Assembly: GCF_023100805.1 (NCBI RefSeq)
Contig: NZ_CP095855.1
Span: forward strand, 5,807,001 to 5,871,000
DNA: 64,000 bases
Direction: 5' to 3'
From: Chitinophaga filiformis
Lineage (GTDB): Bacteria; Bacteroidota; Bacteroidia; Chitinophagales; Chitinophagaceae
The notes under the pieces were generated by a model, which saw only the letters and a list, made by a program, of their open reading frames with translations, did not search any database and was not told where the DNA came from. Made by a program: the position numbers and the translations under genes. Of this stretch, positions 53,236 to 61,161 are shown one piece after another (within the stretch, counting starts at the first letter, position 1; the number at the start of each line of letters is the position of its first letter).

Positions 53236-53301
53236 TTATCAACCAGAAGTTCATTGCTTCTCTGTAATATGCGATAAACGTGCTGTGTTTCAGTAAGTAT
53301 A
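53236..53301. repeat. Tandem 66-bp repeat, copy 2 (relic 3' end)
   Basis: It translates in the same frame to INQKFIASL and TAA; the real end is INQKIIASL and TAA. It is outside the gene. Confidence 0.88.
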
Positions 53302-53431
53302 AGATGTGCTGTACCCGCCTGGTAGTGAATCCCGATTAAATATTTTTCAATCGTATCATCGTTAGATGTCAATCGATCAGCATCAAGCGCAGACCAACCG
53401 GCTAAGGCACATCTTATCACTTACTGAAACA
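53286..53431. repeat. Inverted repeat between convergent genes (arms ~24 bp)
   Basis: 53286-53309 and 53407-53431 are complementary with one base gap, around a 97-base interior. The arm includes TGTTTCAGTAAGT, which is also the end of both 66-bp repeat units. It lies between the DUF2911 gene and the convergent symporter gene. Confidence 0.85.
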
Positions 53432-53533
53432 TATTCTTCCAGCCTCCACCACTATTATCGAGGCCCCTACTCTTCTGTCGATTATTATTCTTTATCTCCC
53501 TGCTTATTACAGCTACTTAGTACTTACTGCTTA

Positions 53534-55261
53534 CTATTTACTGTCACTTCTTTCGTTTGCAGCCGTCAATGAGCGTTCATTTTTTCCAATTATGAACTGG
53601 AAGATCGCGGCAATACCGATCACCAGGAAACAGCCGATGGCATTTAACCAGAGAAAGGATACAATGTTGCACAGCCATATCACAATAACACCTGCCTCCG
53701 AAACAACAGCGGCCCAGAATGTGGCAGTGCCGCCAATCCTTTTACAATAGAATGCCACGAGGAAGATGCCCAGAATAACGCCATAGAACAGCGATCCCAG
53801 GATGTTCACTGCCTCTATCAGGCTACCCAGCTGACTGGCAAATTGTGCTACCACGATACAGAATAGTCCCCAGGCAACCGTCCACCTGCGGGATACCTGC
53901 AGGTAATGACTGTCGGTCTCCTCCTTTTTATACATGCGCTGGTAAATATCGATCACCGTAGTGGAGGCCAGCGAGTTCAGTGCTGCGGCAATACTCCCCC
54001 AGGCTGCCAGGAAGATGATGGCAATAAGCAATCCCACCAATCCCTTCGGCAAATTGTTGACCACGAAATGCAGAAAGATATAATTCGTATCGTTTGTATC
54101 AGCTGCGGGATCTGCTTTTTTGATCAGGGCTATGGCTTTTGTGCGGGCTTCTTCGGCAGCATGCTCCGTTTGCTGCAAAGCAGCTTTGCCGCCGGCAATA
54201 GCCGCTTCGTCGCCTTTTTTTATAGCGGCAGCCATCTCTTTGACCTGCGCCTGCTTTACTATGGCCAGGCGATTGTATTCCTGCTCTACAGCTTTGAATG
54301 CAGTGCCCTGCTCCGATCTGTATACTTTCTTTATCTGTGCCTCATTGAAAAATACCGGCGCCCTGAAATAGAGATAGAACACAAATACCAATGCGCCGAT
54401 CAGTAAGATCAGGAATTGCATAGGCACCTTCACCAATCCGTTCATCAGCAATCCCAGGCGGCTTTCCGTAACAGAGCGGGCAGTCAGGTAACGGCCTACC
54501 TGCGACTGGTCTGTTCCAAAGTAAGACAGCGCCAGGAAGAATCCTCCTATCAGACCACTCCATATATTGTACCTGTCCTTCCAGTTGAAATCGGTTACAA
54601 TAACGTTCAGTTTATCCATTTTACCGGATACCTGCAAGGCATCGATGAAACCAACATTCTCCGGCAACAGATGCACCACCATCCAGCCAGCCAGGAACAT
54701 CGCAGCAAAGATGATCACCAGCTGAAATGTCTGCGTGTAGCTCACTGCCCTGGTACCGCCCGATACGGTATAGATGATGAGCAGTCCGCCCATGATGATG
54801 TTTGTGAGATAGATATTCCAGCCCATTAAGGAAGAGAGGATAATGGACGGTGCATAGATGCTGATACCTGTCGACAACGCCCGCTGTAACAGGAATAATC
54901 CGGAGGTAAGGGTGCGGGTTTTCAGATCAAAGCGTTGCTCCAGGTATTCATAGGCCGTATATACTTTCAATTTATGAAAGATGGGTACAAAGGTGATACA
55001 GAGCACCACCATCGCCAGCGGCAACCCGAAATAATATTGCACAAAGCGCATCCCGTCAGTGTAGGCCTGACCGGGAGCAGACAGGAAGGTCACTGCACTT
55101 GCCTGCGTGCCGATGATAGATAATAATACGATGTACCAGGGCATCGACTGGTTGTCCAGGAAATATCCCTGCATGTCGCGTTGACCGCGACTTTTCCAGA
55201 CACCATATAAGATGATCCCTACCAGTGTAACCACCAGTACAATCCAATCAGCTACGCTCAT
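53534..55261 (-). CDS. Sodium:solute symporter (SSS family)
   Basis: A 575-residue transporter with about 13 membrane helices in the SSS layout. The sodium-site region GTQASAVTFLSAPGQAY, RFDLKTRTLTSG and AAWGSIAAALNSLASTTVID are typical. A charged, helical insertion of about 75 residues (roughly 305-380; EQEYNRLAIVKQAQVKEMAA, KAALQQTEHAAEEARTKAIA) interrupts the helices. The start overlaps the stop of a 38-residue membrane protein gene (ATGA). Its operon partners suggest uptake of a sugar or amino sugar; the ligand is not known. Confidence 0.93.
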   Translation of the reverse strand: MSVADWIVLVVTLVGIILYGVWKSRGQRDMQGYFLDNQSMPWYIVLLSIIGTQASAVTFLSAPGQAYTDGMRFVQYYFGLPLAMVVLCITFVPIFHKLKVYTAYEYLEQRFDLKTRTLTSGLFLLQRALSTGISIYAPSIILSSLMGWNIYLTNIIMGGLLIIYTVSGGTRAVSYTQTFQLVIIFAAMFLAGWMVVHLLPENVGFIDALQVSGKMDKLNVIVTDFNWKDRYNIWSGLIGGFFLALSYFGTDQSQVGRYLTARSVTESRLGLLMNGLVKVPMQFLILLIGALVFVFYLYFRAPVFFNEAQIKKVYRSEQGTAFKAVEQEYNRLAIVKQAQVKEMAAAIKKGDEAAIAGGKAALQQTEHAAEEARTKAIALIKKADPAADTNDTNYIFLHFVVNNLPKGLVGLLIAIIFLAAWGSIAAALNSLASTTVIDIYQRMYKKEETDSHYLQVSRRWTVAWGLFCIVVAQFASQLGSLIEAVNILGSLFYGVILGIFLVAFYCKRIGGTATFWAAVVSEAGVIVIWLCNIVSFLWLNAIGCFLVIGIAAIFQFIIGKNERSLTAANERSDSK

Positions 55262-55374
55262 GAAAATACTTTAGTGAACAAATAAAAGCCTGCTATCAGT
55301 AGTGCCAGCCAGATAATTACAAATACGTACCACATCCACCAATGCGGCAGTAATGGCGGTTTTTCTTCTGTCAT
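55258..55374 (-). CDS. 38-aa single-pass membrane protein, coupled to symporter
   Basis: The frame ATG (55374) to TGA (55258) encodes MTEEKPPLLPHWWMWYVF followed by one hydrophobic helix (VIIWLALLIAGFYLF) and TKVFS. The stop overlaps the symporter ATG by ATGA, a strong sign of translational coupling. Small helical partners next to SSS transporters are known (the YjcH/ActP type), and this may play a similar role. Confidence 0.75.
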   Translation of the reverse strand: MTEEKPPLLPHWWMWYVFVIIWLALLIAGFYLFTKVFS

Positions 55375-55395
55375 AACAGATTGTTTTTACTTCCT

Positions 55396-55557
55396 TTATC
55401 TTTTCCTCAACATGTTTCCGCTCAATAATCCCAGTCCAAGACCTATCAGCAGCCCTATATGCACTCTTTTGATCTCAAAACCGATTACCAGCCCTACTAC
55501 TATGCAGAGAACAGCCATTATAGTAAGCCGCGATCCGCTTTCCCTTTTCTTACTCAT
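55396..55557 (-). CDS. 53-aa small membrane protein
   Basis: The frame from ATG at 55557 to TAA at 55396 encodes MSKKRESGSRLTIMAV, a helix (LCIVVGLVIGFEI), KRVHI, a second helix (GLLIGLGLGLLSGNM) and LRKR. It begins 9 bases after the PIG-L stop and ends 21 bases before the 38-residue gene. A basic N-terminus, two helices and a basic end fit a small two-pass membrane protein. Confidence 0.7.
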   Translation of the reverse strand: MSKKRESGSRLTIMAVLCIVVGLVIGFEIKRVHIGLLIGLGLGLLSGNMLRKR

Positions 55558-55566
55558 GGATTGGGT

Positions 55567-58044
55567 TTATTTCTTAGTTGAAATAAGGTTCACGAACAGG
55601 CGGTAAGCGCCGGGGACACCTGCAGGCAATTCCCTGAAGAATGCCAGTGAAGTGTACACATATCTGCCCTTACCATATTTCGCTACCAGTGTGGAACCCT
55701 GCAATGCTTCCTCTCCCTTGTCGTGCATGGCAAACAGCTTTTCATATGCCGGATCGGCCATCTGGGTGAAGTAAAGTCCCCTCTCCTGTATCCAGCCATC
55801 AAAGTCATGATCAGTGATGTTGTTAGGATAATGCATGATCTCATTATCGGGTTGTAACAGGGTCACAGCGGCTGTTTCATCAGTTACACGATCGCGGGTG
55901 AGCGTAAAAGGATAAGGTCCGATATCGGTTGTTACCAGCGGAGAGCTGACATTGTACTGTACCAGGTAAGTACCACCGTTCTTCACATATTCCATGAGAC
56001 GTGGCTGCCAGTATTTAATACGTGGATTAACGTTATATGCCCTTACACCGGCAATGATGGCATCGTATTGCTGCAGGTTGCCATTCATGATCTCCTTCTC
56101 GTCCAGCTGTGTCACTTCGTAACCTACCTGGCGCAGGGACGCGGCCACCATATCGCCCGCACCCGGGATATATCCCAGCTTACGGCCGTTATACTTCAGG
56201 TCTACAGTTACGAGTTTGGCTAATGCCTCAGGGAAGATATTGATCTCAGGAATATGATCGTATGCAATGGTATGCAGGCTTTGAGTATATAATTTACCCT
56301 CGCTGCGTACTTCCACCCGCAGGGTATCAGTGCGGTTAATGCCGGCTACTTTCTGCGGAACGATGTGAAAGGTCACCACGGTTTCATCTCCCTTGGACAA
56401 CAGTTCATAGGGCTGCTCTGCCTCCTGACTGCTAAAGCCTGCAGGCAACTGCAAACGTACGGTGCCTTTTGTCTTTTGTCCCATTGCACGCAATTTCACC
56501 TGTACCGGCTGCGCCTGCGTTTGTGTGAAGATGAATACATTGGTATTCAGCATGGCCACTACCGGTGGCGCTACTACCAGTGGTTCGTATAATTCTCCCT
56601 TTACTGGATCAGTGAATTTGTATTGTACGGGCCTGGTGATAGTCAGCGGCTCTCCATTGATACGCAGTTTGATAACGGCTTCCAGGGCTGGCTTGTTTTC
56701 CGGGTAACCCACCTGCATAGGATCTTTAATAGTATAGATCCCGATCGGGTGTGGTGATTGCAGCCAGTAAGGCTGGGATACGGGCAACGAGGCCGGTAAT
56801 GTCAGTGACTGGGGTATAGTGCGCAGACGGTTATACTCCAGCTGCAGTTTATTGAACACGGTGTCTTTCCCGTCAAAGCTGATCTGATCTACCGTAACAT
56901 TGGTGTTGCTGTTACACAGCAACTGTACGCTGCCTTCCATCGGCTGGCCGGGCACCACCACCTGTGTATTGCTGTATGCTTCTGTCCAGATAGCAGCGCA
57001 TGCAATGATCAGGTCTTCCGTTTCCTTCAGTTTCTGCGTACGCCAGTATCCTTCAGGTAAAGCCTGAATGGCCTTGCGGATCTCCAGCAGGGCTGGTACG
57101 GATGCCGCAGGATCTTCTATGTTATAGGCTGCCTGGGCCTTGTCGATCATTTCACCGATCGGTTTACCGCCTGGTACACGTGACCAGGTGGCGTTAACGC
57201 CGTCCAGCAAGCTATGTACAGGTTTATCTCCTTTTACGGGACTGAAATATTCGAAGGAGCTACCCCTGGAAGCCGGTACGCCGAATCCCTGGCTTTTATG
57301 CTGGGAGCGGCTTTCTGCAGCAATTTCCCCATATCCCCGGCCCAGCAGGTAATTGTAGGTACCCACGTTCATTTCAAAGAGATTGCCGGCAGAATTATCT
57401 ACCTGGCCCGTCCAGTTAAAGGTATTCCACATGATGCGGTGCGTTTTCCAGGGCTTCAGCACTTTAAGCTGCTCCGGGAAGCGTTTCGGGTCGGCAGCCG
57501 CTTCAAAGGCTTCTTCTGCCAGCATAGCGGAGGCGGTATGATGCCCGTGGCCTGCACGGCTATCGGGCGGGAAACGGCATACGATAACGTCTGGCTGGAA
57601 CTTGCGGATCATCCAAACCACATCTCCCAGGATCTTTTCCTTGTCCCAGATGGTGAATGTTTCGGTAGGATTTTTTGAGAAGCCGAAGTCCAGGGCACGG
57701 GTAAAGAACTGTTCCGCCCCATCTATACGGCGGGCGGCCAATAGTTCCTGGGTGCGGATCAGGCCCAGTAATTCCCCCTGCTCATCCCCTACCAGGTTTT
57801 GTCCGCCGTCCCCCCTGGTGAGGGACAGGTACCCGGTACGGTATAATTTCTCTTTTGCCAGGTATCCCAGTAAACGGGTATTCTCATCGTCAGGATGAGC
57901 GGCGATATATAAAACGCTACCAAGCGTATCCAGTTTCCTTAACTGTAACCTGATATCTGCCGCATTTACCAGCGGTGAGCGCTGAGCCCATGTGGTAGCG
58001 GCGAACAATCCTGATATAAGCGTTAAAAACAATCCTTTGACCAT
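55567..58044 (-). CDS. Secreted PIG-L family deacetylase, multidomain
   Basis: An 825-residue protein with a signal peptide (ends near TWAQ). The N-terminal PIG-L/LmbE domain has the zinc-binding AHPDDEN (near 50) and HGHHTAS (near 170), with GDGGQN. PIG-L enzymes remove acetyl from N-acetylglucosamine-like groups. The middle is beta-rich. Residues ~600-820 look like a flavodoxin or amidotransferase-like Rossmann domain (YIPGAGDMVAASLRQVGYEV; YDAIIAGVRAYN; YVKNGGTYLVQYN). It heads an operon with two tiny membrane proteins and the symporter, which may import the product. Confidence 0.9.
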   Translation of the reverse strand: MVKGLFLTLISGLFAATTWAQRSPLVNAADIRLQLRKLDTLGSVLYIAAHPDDENTRLLGYLAKEKLYRTGYLSLTRGDGGQNLVGDEQGELLGLIRTQELLAARRIDGAEQFFTRALDFGFSKNPTETFTIWDKEKILGDVVWMIRKFQPDVIVCRFPPDSRAGHGHHTASAMLAEEAFEAAADPKRFPEQLKVLKPWKTHRIMWNTFNWTGQVDNSAGNLFEMNVGTYNYLLGRGYGEIAAESRSQHKSQGFGVPASRGSSFEYFSPVKGDKPVHSLLDGVNATWSRVPGGKPIGEMIDKAQAAYNIEDPAASVPALLEIRKAIQALPEGYWRTQKLKETEDLIIACAAIWTEAYSNTQVVVPGQPMEGSVQLLCNSNTNVTVDQISFDGKDTVFNKLQLEYNRLRTIPQSLTLPASLPVSQPYWLQSPHPIGIYTIKDPMQVGYPENKPALEAVIKLRINGEPLTITRPVQYKFTDPVKGELYEPLVVAPPVVAMLNTNVFIFTQTQAQPVQVKLRAMGQKTKGTVRLQLPAGFSSQEAEQPYELLSKGDETVVTFHIVPQKVAGINRTDTLRVEVRSEGKLYTQSLHTIAYDHIPEINIFPEALAKLVTVDLKYNGRKLGYIPGAGDMVAASLRQVGYEVTQLDEKEIMNGNLQQYDAIIAGVRAYNVNPRIKYWQPRLMEYVKNGGTYLVQYNVSSPLVTTDIGPYPFTLTRDRVTDETAAVTLLQPDNEIMHYPNNITDHDFDGWIQERGLYFTQMADPAYEKLFAMHDKGEEALQGSTLVAKYGKGRYVYTSLAFFRELPAGVPGAYRLFVNLISTKK

Positions 58045-58068
58045 TGCTCTTGATTATTAAACAGTGGC

Positions 58069-58076
58069 CAAAAATA
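58069..58076 (-). promoter_or_regulatory. PIG-L operon promoter -7 element
   Basis: TATTTTTG on the minus strand (TAnnTTTG), 25 bases before the ATG. Confidence 0.6.
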
Positions 58077-58124
58077 GTGATTAAATATAGCTGTTAAAGA
58101 AAATGTGATAAAAGGTGAGTGTCC

Positions 58125-58454
58125 TCATTTCTTAAACATAAAATAGACGGCACCGAGGATGAATAAAAAGGAGACGAGATAGTTCCAGCGGAGTGGTTCT
58201 TTTAATATAAAGATGGCAAAGAGGCTGAAAACGGTGAGTGTGACCACTTCCTGGATGGTTTTGAGCTGGAAGCCGGAAAAACCTTCCTGGGCGCCATAGC
58301 GGTTAGCGGGCACCATAAAGCAGTATTCAAAAAAGGCAATGCCCCAGCTGATCAGGATCACCTTCCACATGGGAACATTTTCATATTTTAAATGGCCATA
58401 CCAGGCAAATGTCATGAAGGTGTTGGAAATCAATAAAAGAATGATTGTACGCAT
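58125..58454 (-). CDS. DMT-like small membrane protein (DUF486)
   Basis: 109 residues from the ATG at 58454; a longer frame adds an implausible 19. Four helices are visible (TIILLLISNTFMTFAWYGHL; KVILISWGIAFFEYCFMVP; EVVTLTVFSLFAIFIL; YLVSFLFILGAVYFMF). ANRYGAQEGFSGFQLKTIQE is the conserved DUF486 block. The family belongs to the drug/metabolite transporter superfamily; no substrate is known. Confidence 0.88.
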   Translation of the reverse strand: MRTIILLLISNTFMTFAWYGHLKYENVPMWKVILISWGIAFFEYCFMVPANRYGAQEGFSGFQLKTIQEVVTLTVFSLFAIFILKEPLRWNYLVSFLFILGAVYFMFKK

Positions 58455-58651
58455 GATGTTCGAAACTAAAAGAAGGCATAAAGATAGACGATAGATCAAA
58501 AATAACCCCATTAACAGGCAAGCATTGTTGGAATTATCATCACTATCGTCTATCTGGTTAATAATATAAGGGGCGGAACAGGATATTCTTACAGGGCAGC
58601 AGGCGGAGGTTCCCTACGGCCGGAAGCCCTTCCCTGTTTCCGGAAACTCAG

Positions 58652-58690
58652 AAAAAAAATAAACCGGCCCAAAAGAGCCGGCCGGTTGTT
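58652..58690 (-). terminator. Terminator of carboxypeptidase-regulatory-like gene
   Basis: AACCGGCC pairs with GGCCGGTT around AAAAGAGCC. On the minus strand an eight-T run follows. Confidence 0.8.
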
Positions 58691-58751
58691 ACAGGTCTCA
58701 ACTTTCCTATCATGCTTAGGAGTTGTAAGTTTAAACGCTAAAGCGGTAATG

Positions 58752-59066
58752 TTAGTCCAGCTTTATTTCCCCCAGGTCTGTTACTTTGCCGTCTTCGACT
58801 TTTACGTCTTTGAGGGTGGCGTCTTTATAAGGATCTTTAGCGTCGATAATCACGGTATAGGACCCCGCTTTGGCGGGCTGTACGGAAAATGCCCCGTCGG
58901 TAATGGGTGCTTTCAGGGTATCCATTCCTGAAATAGCCCATACTTCTGATGCCCCATCTGCCGGCGTTATCTTGCCGCTGATAGTTCCTCCATCGAAGGT
59001 GGTAAAAGCAAAAGCTCCAACTACCAGCGCAACAAGGGCCGACAGCCCAAACGTTGTCGTTTTCAT
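58752..59066 (-). CDS. Secreted carboxypeptidase-regulatory-like domain protein
   Basis: A 104-residue protein with an N-terminal signal or anchor (LSALVALVVGAFAFTTF) and one beta-sandwich domain: GGTISGKITPADGASEVWAI, APITDGAFSVQPAKAGSYTV and DVKVEDGKVTDLGEIKL. This matches the CarboxypepD_reg-like fold seen in many Bacteroidota envelope proteins. The ligand and role are unknown. Its own terminator follows. Confidence 0.8.
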   Translation of the reverse strand: MKTTTFGLSALVALVVGAFAFTTFDGGTISGKITPADGASEVWAISGMDTLKAPITDGAFSVQPAKAGSYTVIIDAKDPYKDATLKDVKVEDGKVTDLGEIKLD

Positions 59067-59450
59067 ACAATTTGGTTTTAGGTTTTTTACAATATTGAAT
59101 GGTTATAAAAAACTTTATTAAAACCGCACTTGTTTAGCAGGCGCCTGCAAAGTGCCGCTTTGTTCACTGTCTACATATACAATACAACCAATTTGAACCT
59201 CACCATTAGTCCTTTTGAAAAAAAAGTTGTCTTTTTTTTAGCATTTAGGGAAATTCACTGAAAACCCTTTACTATGGCTGATTTAACTTTTTATAAATAC
59301 TAAATATCCGGTTCAGCAGCCTATGGGTCAGGCAATTGGCTGATTAATTGCGAGAATAAACTAATTTTGCTACGTTCTGTTTTTGATAGCCGACTTTAGT
59401 CCGTTGCAAATAGCAATTACATAAAAAGAATAGAAAAGATTAGTTACAGG
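59067..59450. other. Divergent AT-rich intergenic region
   Basis: About 385 bases with no gene. The rightward promoter for the sigma gene is at 59362-59369. The T-rich stretch at 59219-59240 has no other clear role. Confidence 0.4.
59362..59369 (+). promoter_or_regulatory. Sigma gene promoter -7 element
   Basis: TAATTTTG (TAnnTTTG), with a TTG about 23 bases upstream, 82 bases before the sigma start. Confidence 0.55.
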
Positions 59451-59990
59451 ATGCCGCTCAACAATACAGATATAGTTAATGGGGTCCGGAACAGGGATAA
59501 ACAGGTTTTTGAGATCATCTTTAATCAGTTTTCCTCCTCTATGTTCAGTATCGCCCTGCGATACCTGCGTGACCAGGACGAGGCACAGGATATTGTGCAG
59601 GACGTATTCCTGAACCTATGGCGCACGGCAGACAACCTGGACGAACGTGCTCCTATCCAGCATTACCTGGCAAGAGCGACCGTCAATACCTGTTTAAACC
59701 GGATAAAGAAAGCACAGAGACAGCAGCAATATAGTAAGGAACAACAGCTTACCGCTACGGAATCTACTGTCGAACACCTGTTATTGGAGCATAAAGAATT
59801 GGAAGCTCAATACTTATCCATCCTTGAGAAATTGCCGGAACAATGCCGCCGGGTATTTGAGATGAGCCGGTTCAAGGGATTGTCCCCCACAGAAATATCC
59901 CAACAACTGAATATTTCCATCAACACAGTTTATACCCACCTTACCACCGCGTTGAAAAAGATCCGGCTGGGGCTGCTGAATCAGCAGTAA
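59451..59990 (+). CDS. ECF RNA polymerase sigma factor (SusC/FecR-associated)
   Basis: A 179-residue sigma-70 factor. Region 2 reads IALRYLRDQDEAQDIVQDVFLNLW with IQHYLARATVNTCLNRIKKA; region 4 reads LPEQCRRVFEMSRFKGLSPTEISQQLNISINTVYTHLTTALKKIR, in part. It belongs to the group encoded next to FecR anti-sigma and SusC receptors. Activity is expected to be released when the receptor binds its ligand. Confidence 0.94.
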   Translation: MPLNNTDIVNGVRNRDKQVFEIIFNQFSSSMFSIALRYLRDQDEAQDIVQDVFLNLWRTADNLDERAPIQHYLARATVNTCLNRIKKAQRQQQYSKEQQLTATESTVEHLLLEHKELEAQYLSILEKLPEQCRRVFEMSRFKGLSPTEISQQLNISINTVYTHLTTALKKIRLGLLNQQ

Positions 59991-60109
59991 AGGGGAACAA
60001 AGACCTTATATTATCTGTTTACCTGCTATATATATTATTATATAGCACTGATAATAAAGACAGCGCTCCCACTCACGAAGGTTTTTTTAAAAGAGACTAA
60101 TGGTAATGG

Positions 60110-60117
60110 TATTTTTG
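60110..60117 (+). promoter_or_regulatory. fecR promoter -7 element
   Basis: TATTTTTG, with a T7 tract about 21 bases upstream, 19 bases before the ATG. It suggests that fecR and the receptor can be transcribed apart from the sigma gene. Confidence 0.55.
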
Positions 60118-60136
60118 ATTGTATTAATACTAAGAG

Positions 60137-61147
60137 ATGAAACAGCAACCTGATATCGATGTCGTTATCCGCTACCTGGAGGAACCAGGGAATGAGGAGC
60201 ACAAACGTTCACTGGATGAATGGTTGCAGCTGGATGCTGCCAATCTGGATATCTTCCTGGAAACTAAAGCGTTGTGGCAGGGAGATGTATTACCGGCTGC
60301 TGCATCTTATGATATCTCCGGCCAATGGCAACTGCTCGATGCCCAGCTTACCGCAGCTGCCATCCCTCCAACTGTCCTTATTCCCCAGTCACAGGCTGCC
60401 CCGGCAGCACCCGCTGAGGAAAAAGGCCGGATAAAACCACTCATCACCCGTTACTGGTGGGCCGCTGCCGCTGCCGTCCTGGTTGTCGTAGCGCTGACCA
60501 TGTACCGTCAGCCTTTATATATCGCTCAGCAAACCGCTCAGAACACAGACAGCCTCCTGCTGCCAGACGGCACACGCCTCTACCTGAATGCTCATACCAG
60601 CGTAAAATACCCCCGCCGTTTCCAGGGAAACAGCAGGGAAGTGTTTGTACAACAGGGTGAGGTATTCGTAGATGTAAAACATATGCCGGAAAAACCCTTC
60701 TCCGTTCACCTGAAAAATGTGGATGTGGAAGTGTTGGGGACCTCTTTCGACGTGAAAGAGACCAAACAGGGCGTGAAAGTCTTTGTTCAGACAGGAAAAG
60801 TGAAGGCGGTTTATAAAAACGGTAAGAAATCAGTCGTACTCACTCCTGGTGAAGAAGCAGAAATGCTGCTGGCCGGTACAACCATCAGTACCCGTCATCA
60901 CCGGAACGATAACCCCATTGCCTGGAAAACAGGTCAGCTGACCTTTGTTGACGCTCCTCTCTCAGAGGTTGCCGCGGTACTGGAGGATTACTATAAAGTA
61001 AATATTGTTCTGAAAGGAGAAGGACTGGCAGATAAGAAACTGCTCGCTACTTTCCATAAAGAAACACTCCCTGAAGTACTGGACATCCTGTCCAAAACGT
61101 TGCAGGTAAAGGCCATACAAAAAGATAGCCTGGTAGAAATTTATTAG
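60137..61147 (+). CDS. FecR-family anti-sigma factor
   Basis: A 336-residue inner-membrane regulator: a cytoplasmic N-terminus (LEEPGNEEHKRSLDEWL), a membrane helix (YWWAAAAAVLVVVALTMY, near 105-122), the periplasmic FecR domain (LLLPDGTRLYLNAHTSVKYP; QQGEVFVDVKH; VEVLGTSFDVKE) and a C-terminal DUF4974 domain (LTFVDAPLSEVAAVLEDYYK). It holds the sigma factor and is expected to receive a signal from the STN domain of the receptor encoded 14 bases downstream. Confidence 0.94.
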   Translation: MKQQPDIDVVIRYLEEPGNEEHKRSLDEWLQLDAANLDIFLETKALWQGDVLPAAASYDISGQWQLLDAQLTAAAIPPTVLIPQSQAAPAAPAEEKGRIKPLITRYWWAAAAAVLVVVALTMYRQPLYIAQQTAQNTDSLLLPDGTRLYLNAHTSVKYPRRFQGNSREVFVQQGEVFVDVKHMPEKPFSVHLKNVDVEVLGTSFDVKETKQGVKVFVQTGKVKAVYKNGKKSVVLTPGEEAEMLLAGTTISTRHHRNDNPIAWKTGQLTFVDAPLSEVAAVLEDYYKVNIVLKGEGLADKKLLATFHKETLPEVLDILSKTLQVKAIQKDSLVEIY

Positions 61148-61161
61148 TCGTACGGAGGAAA

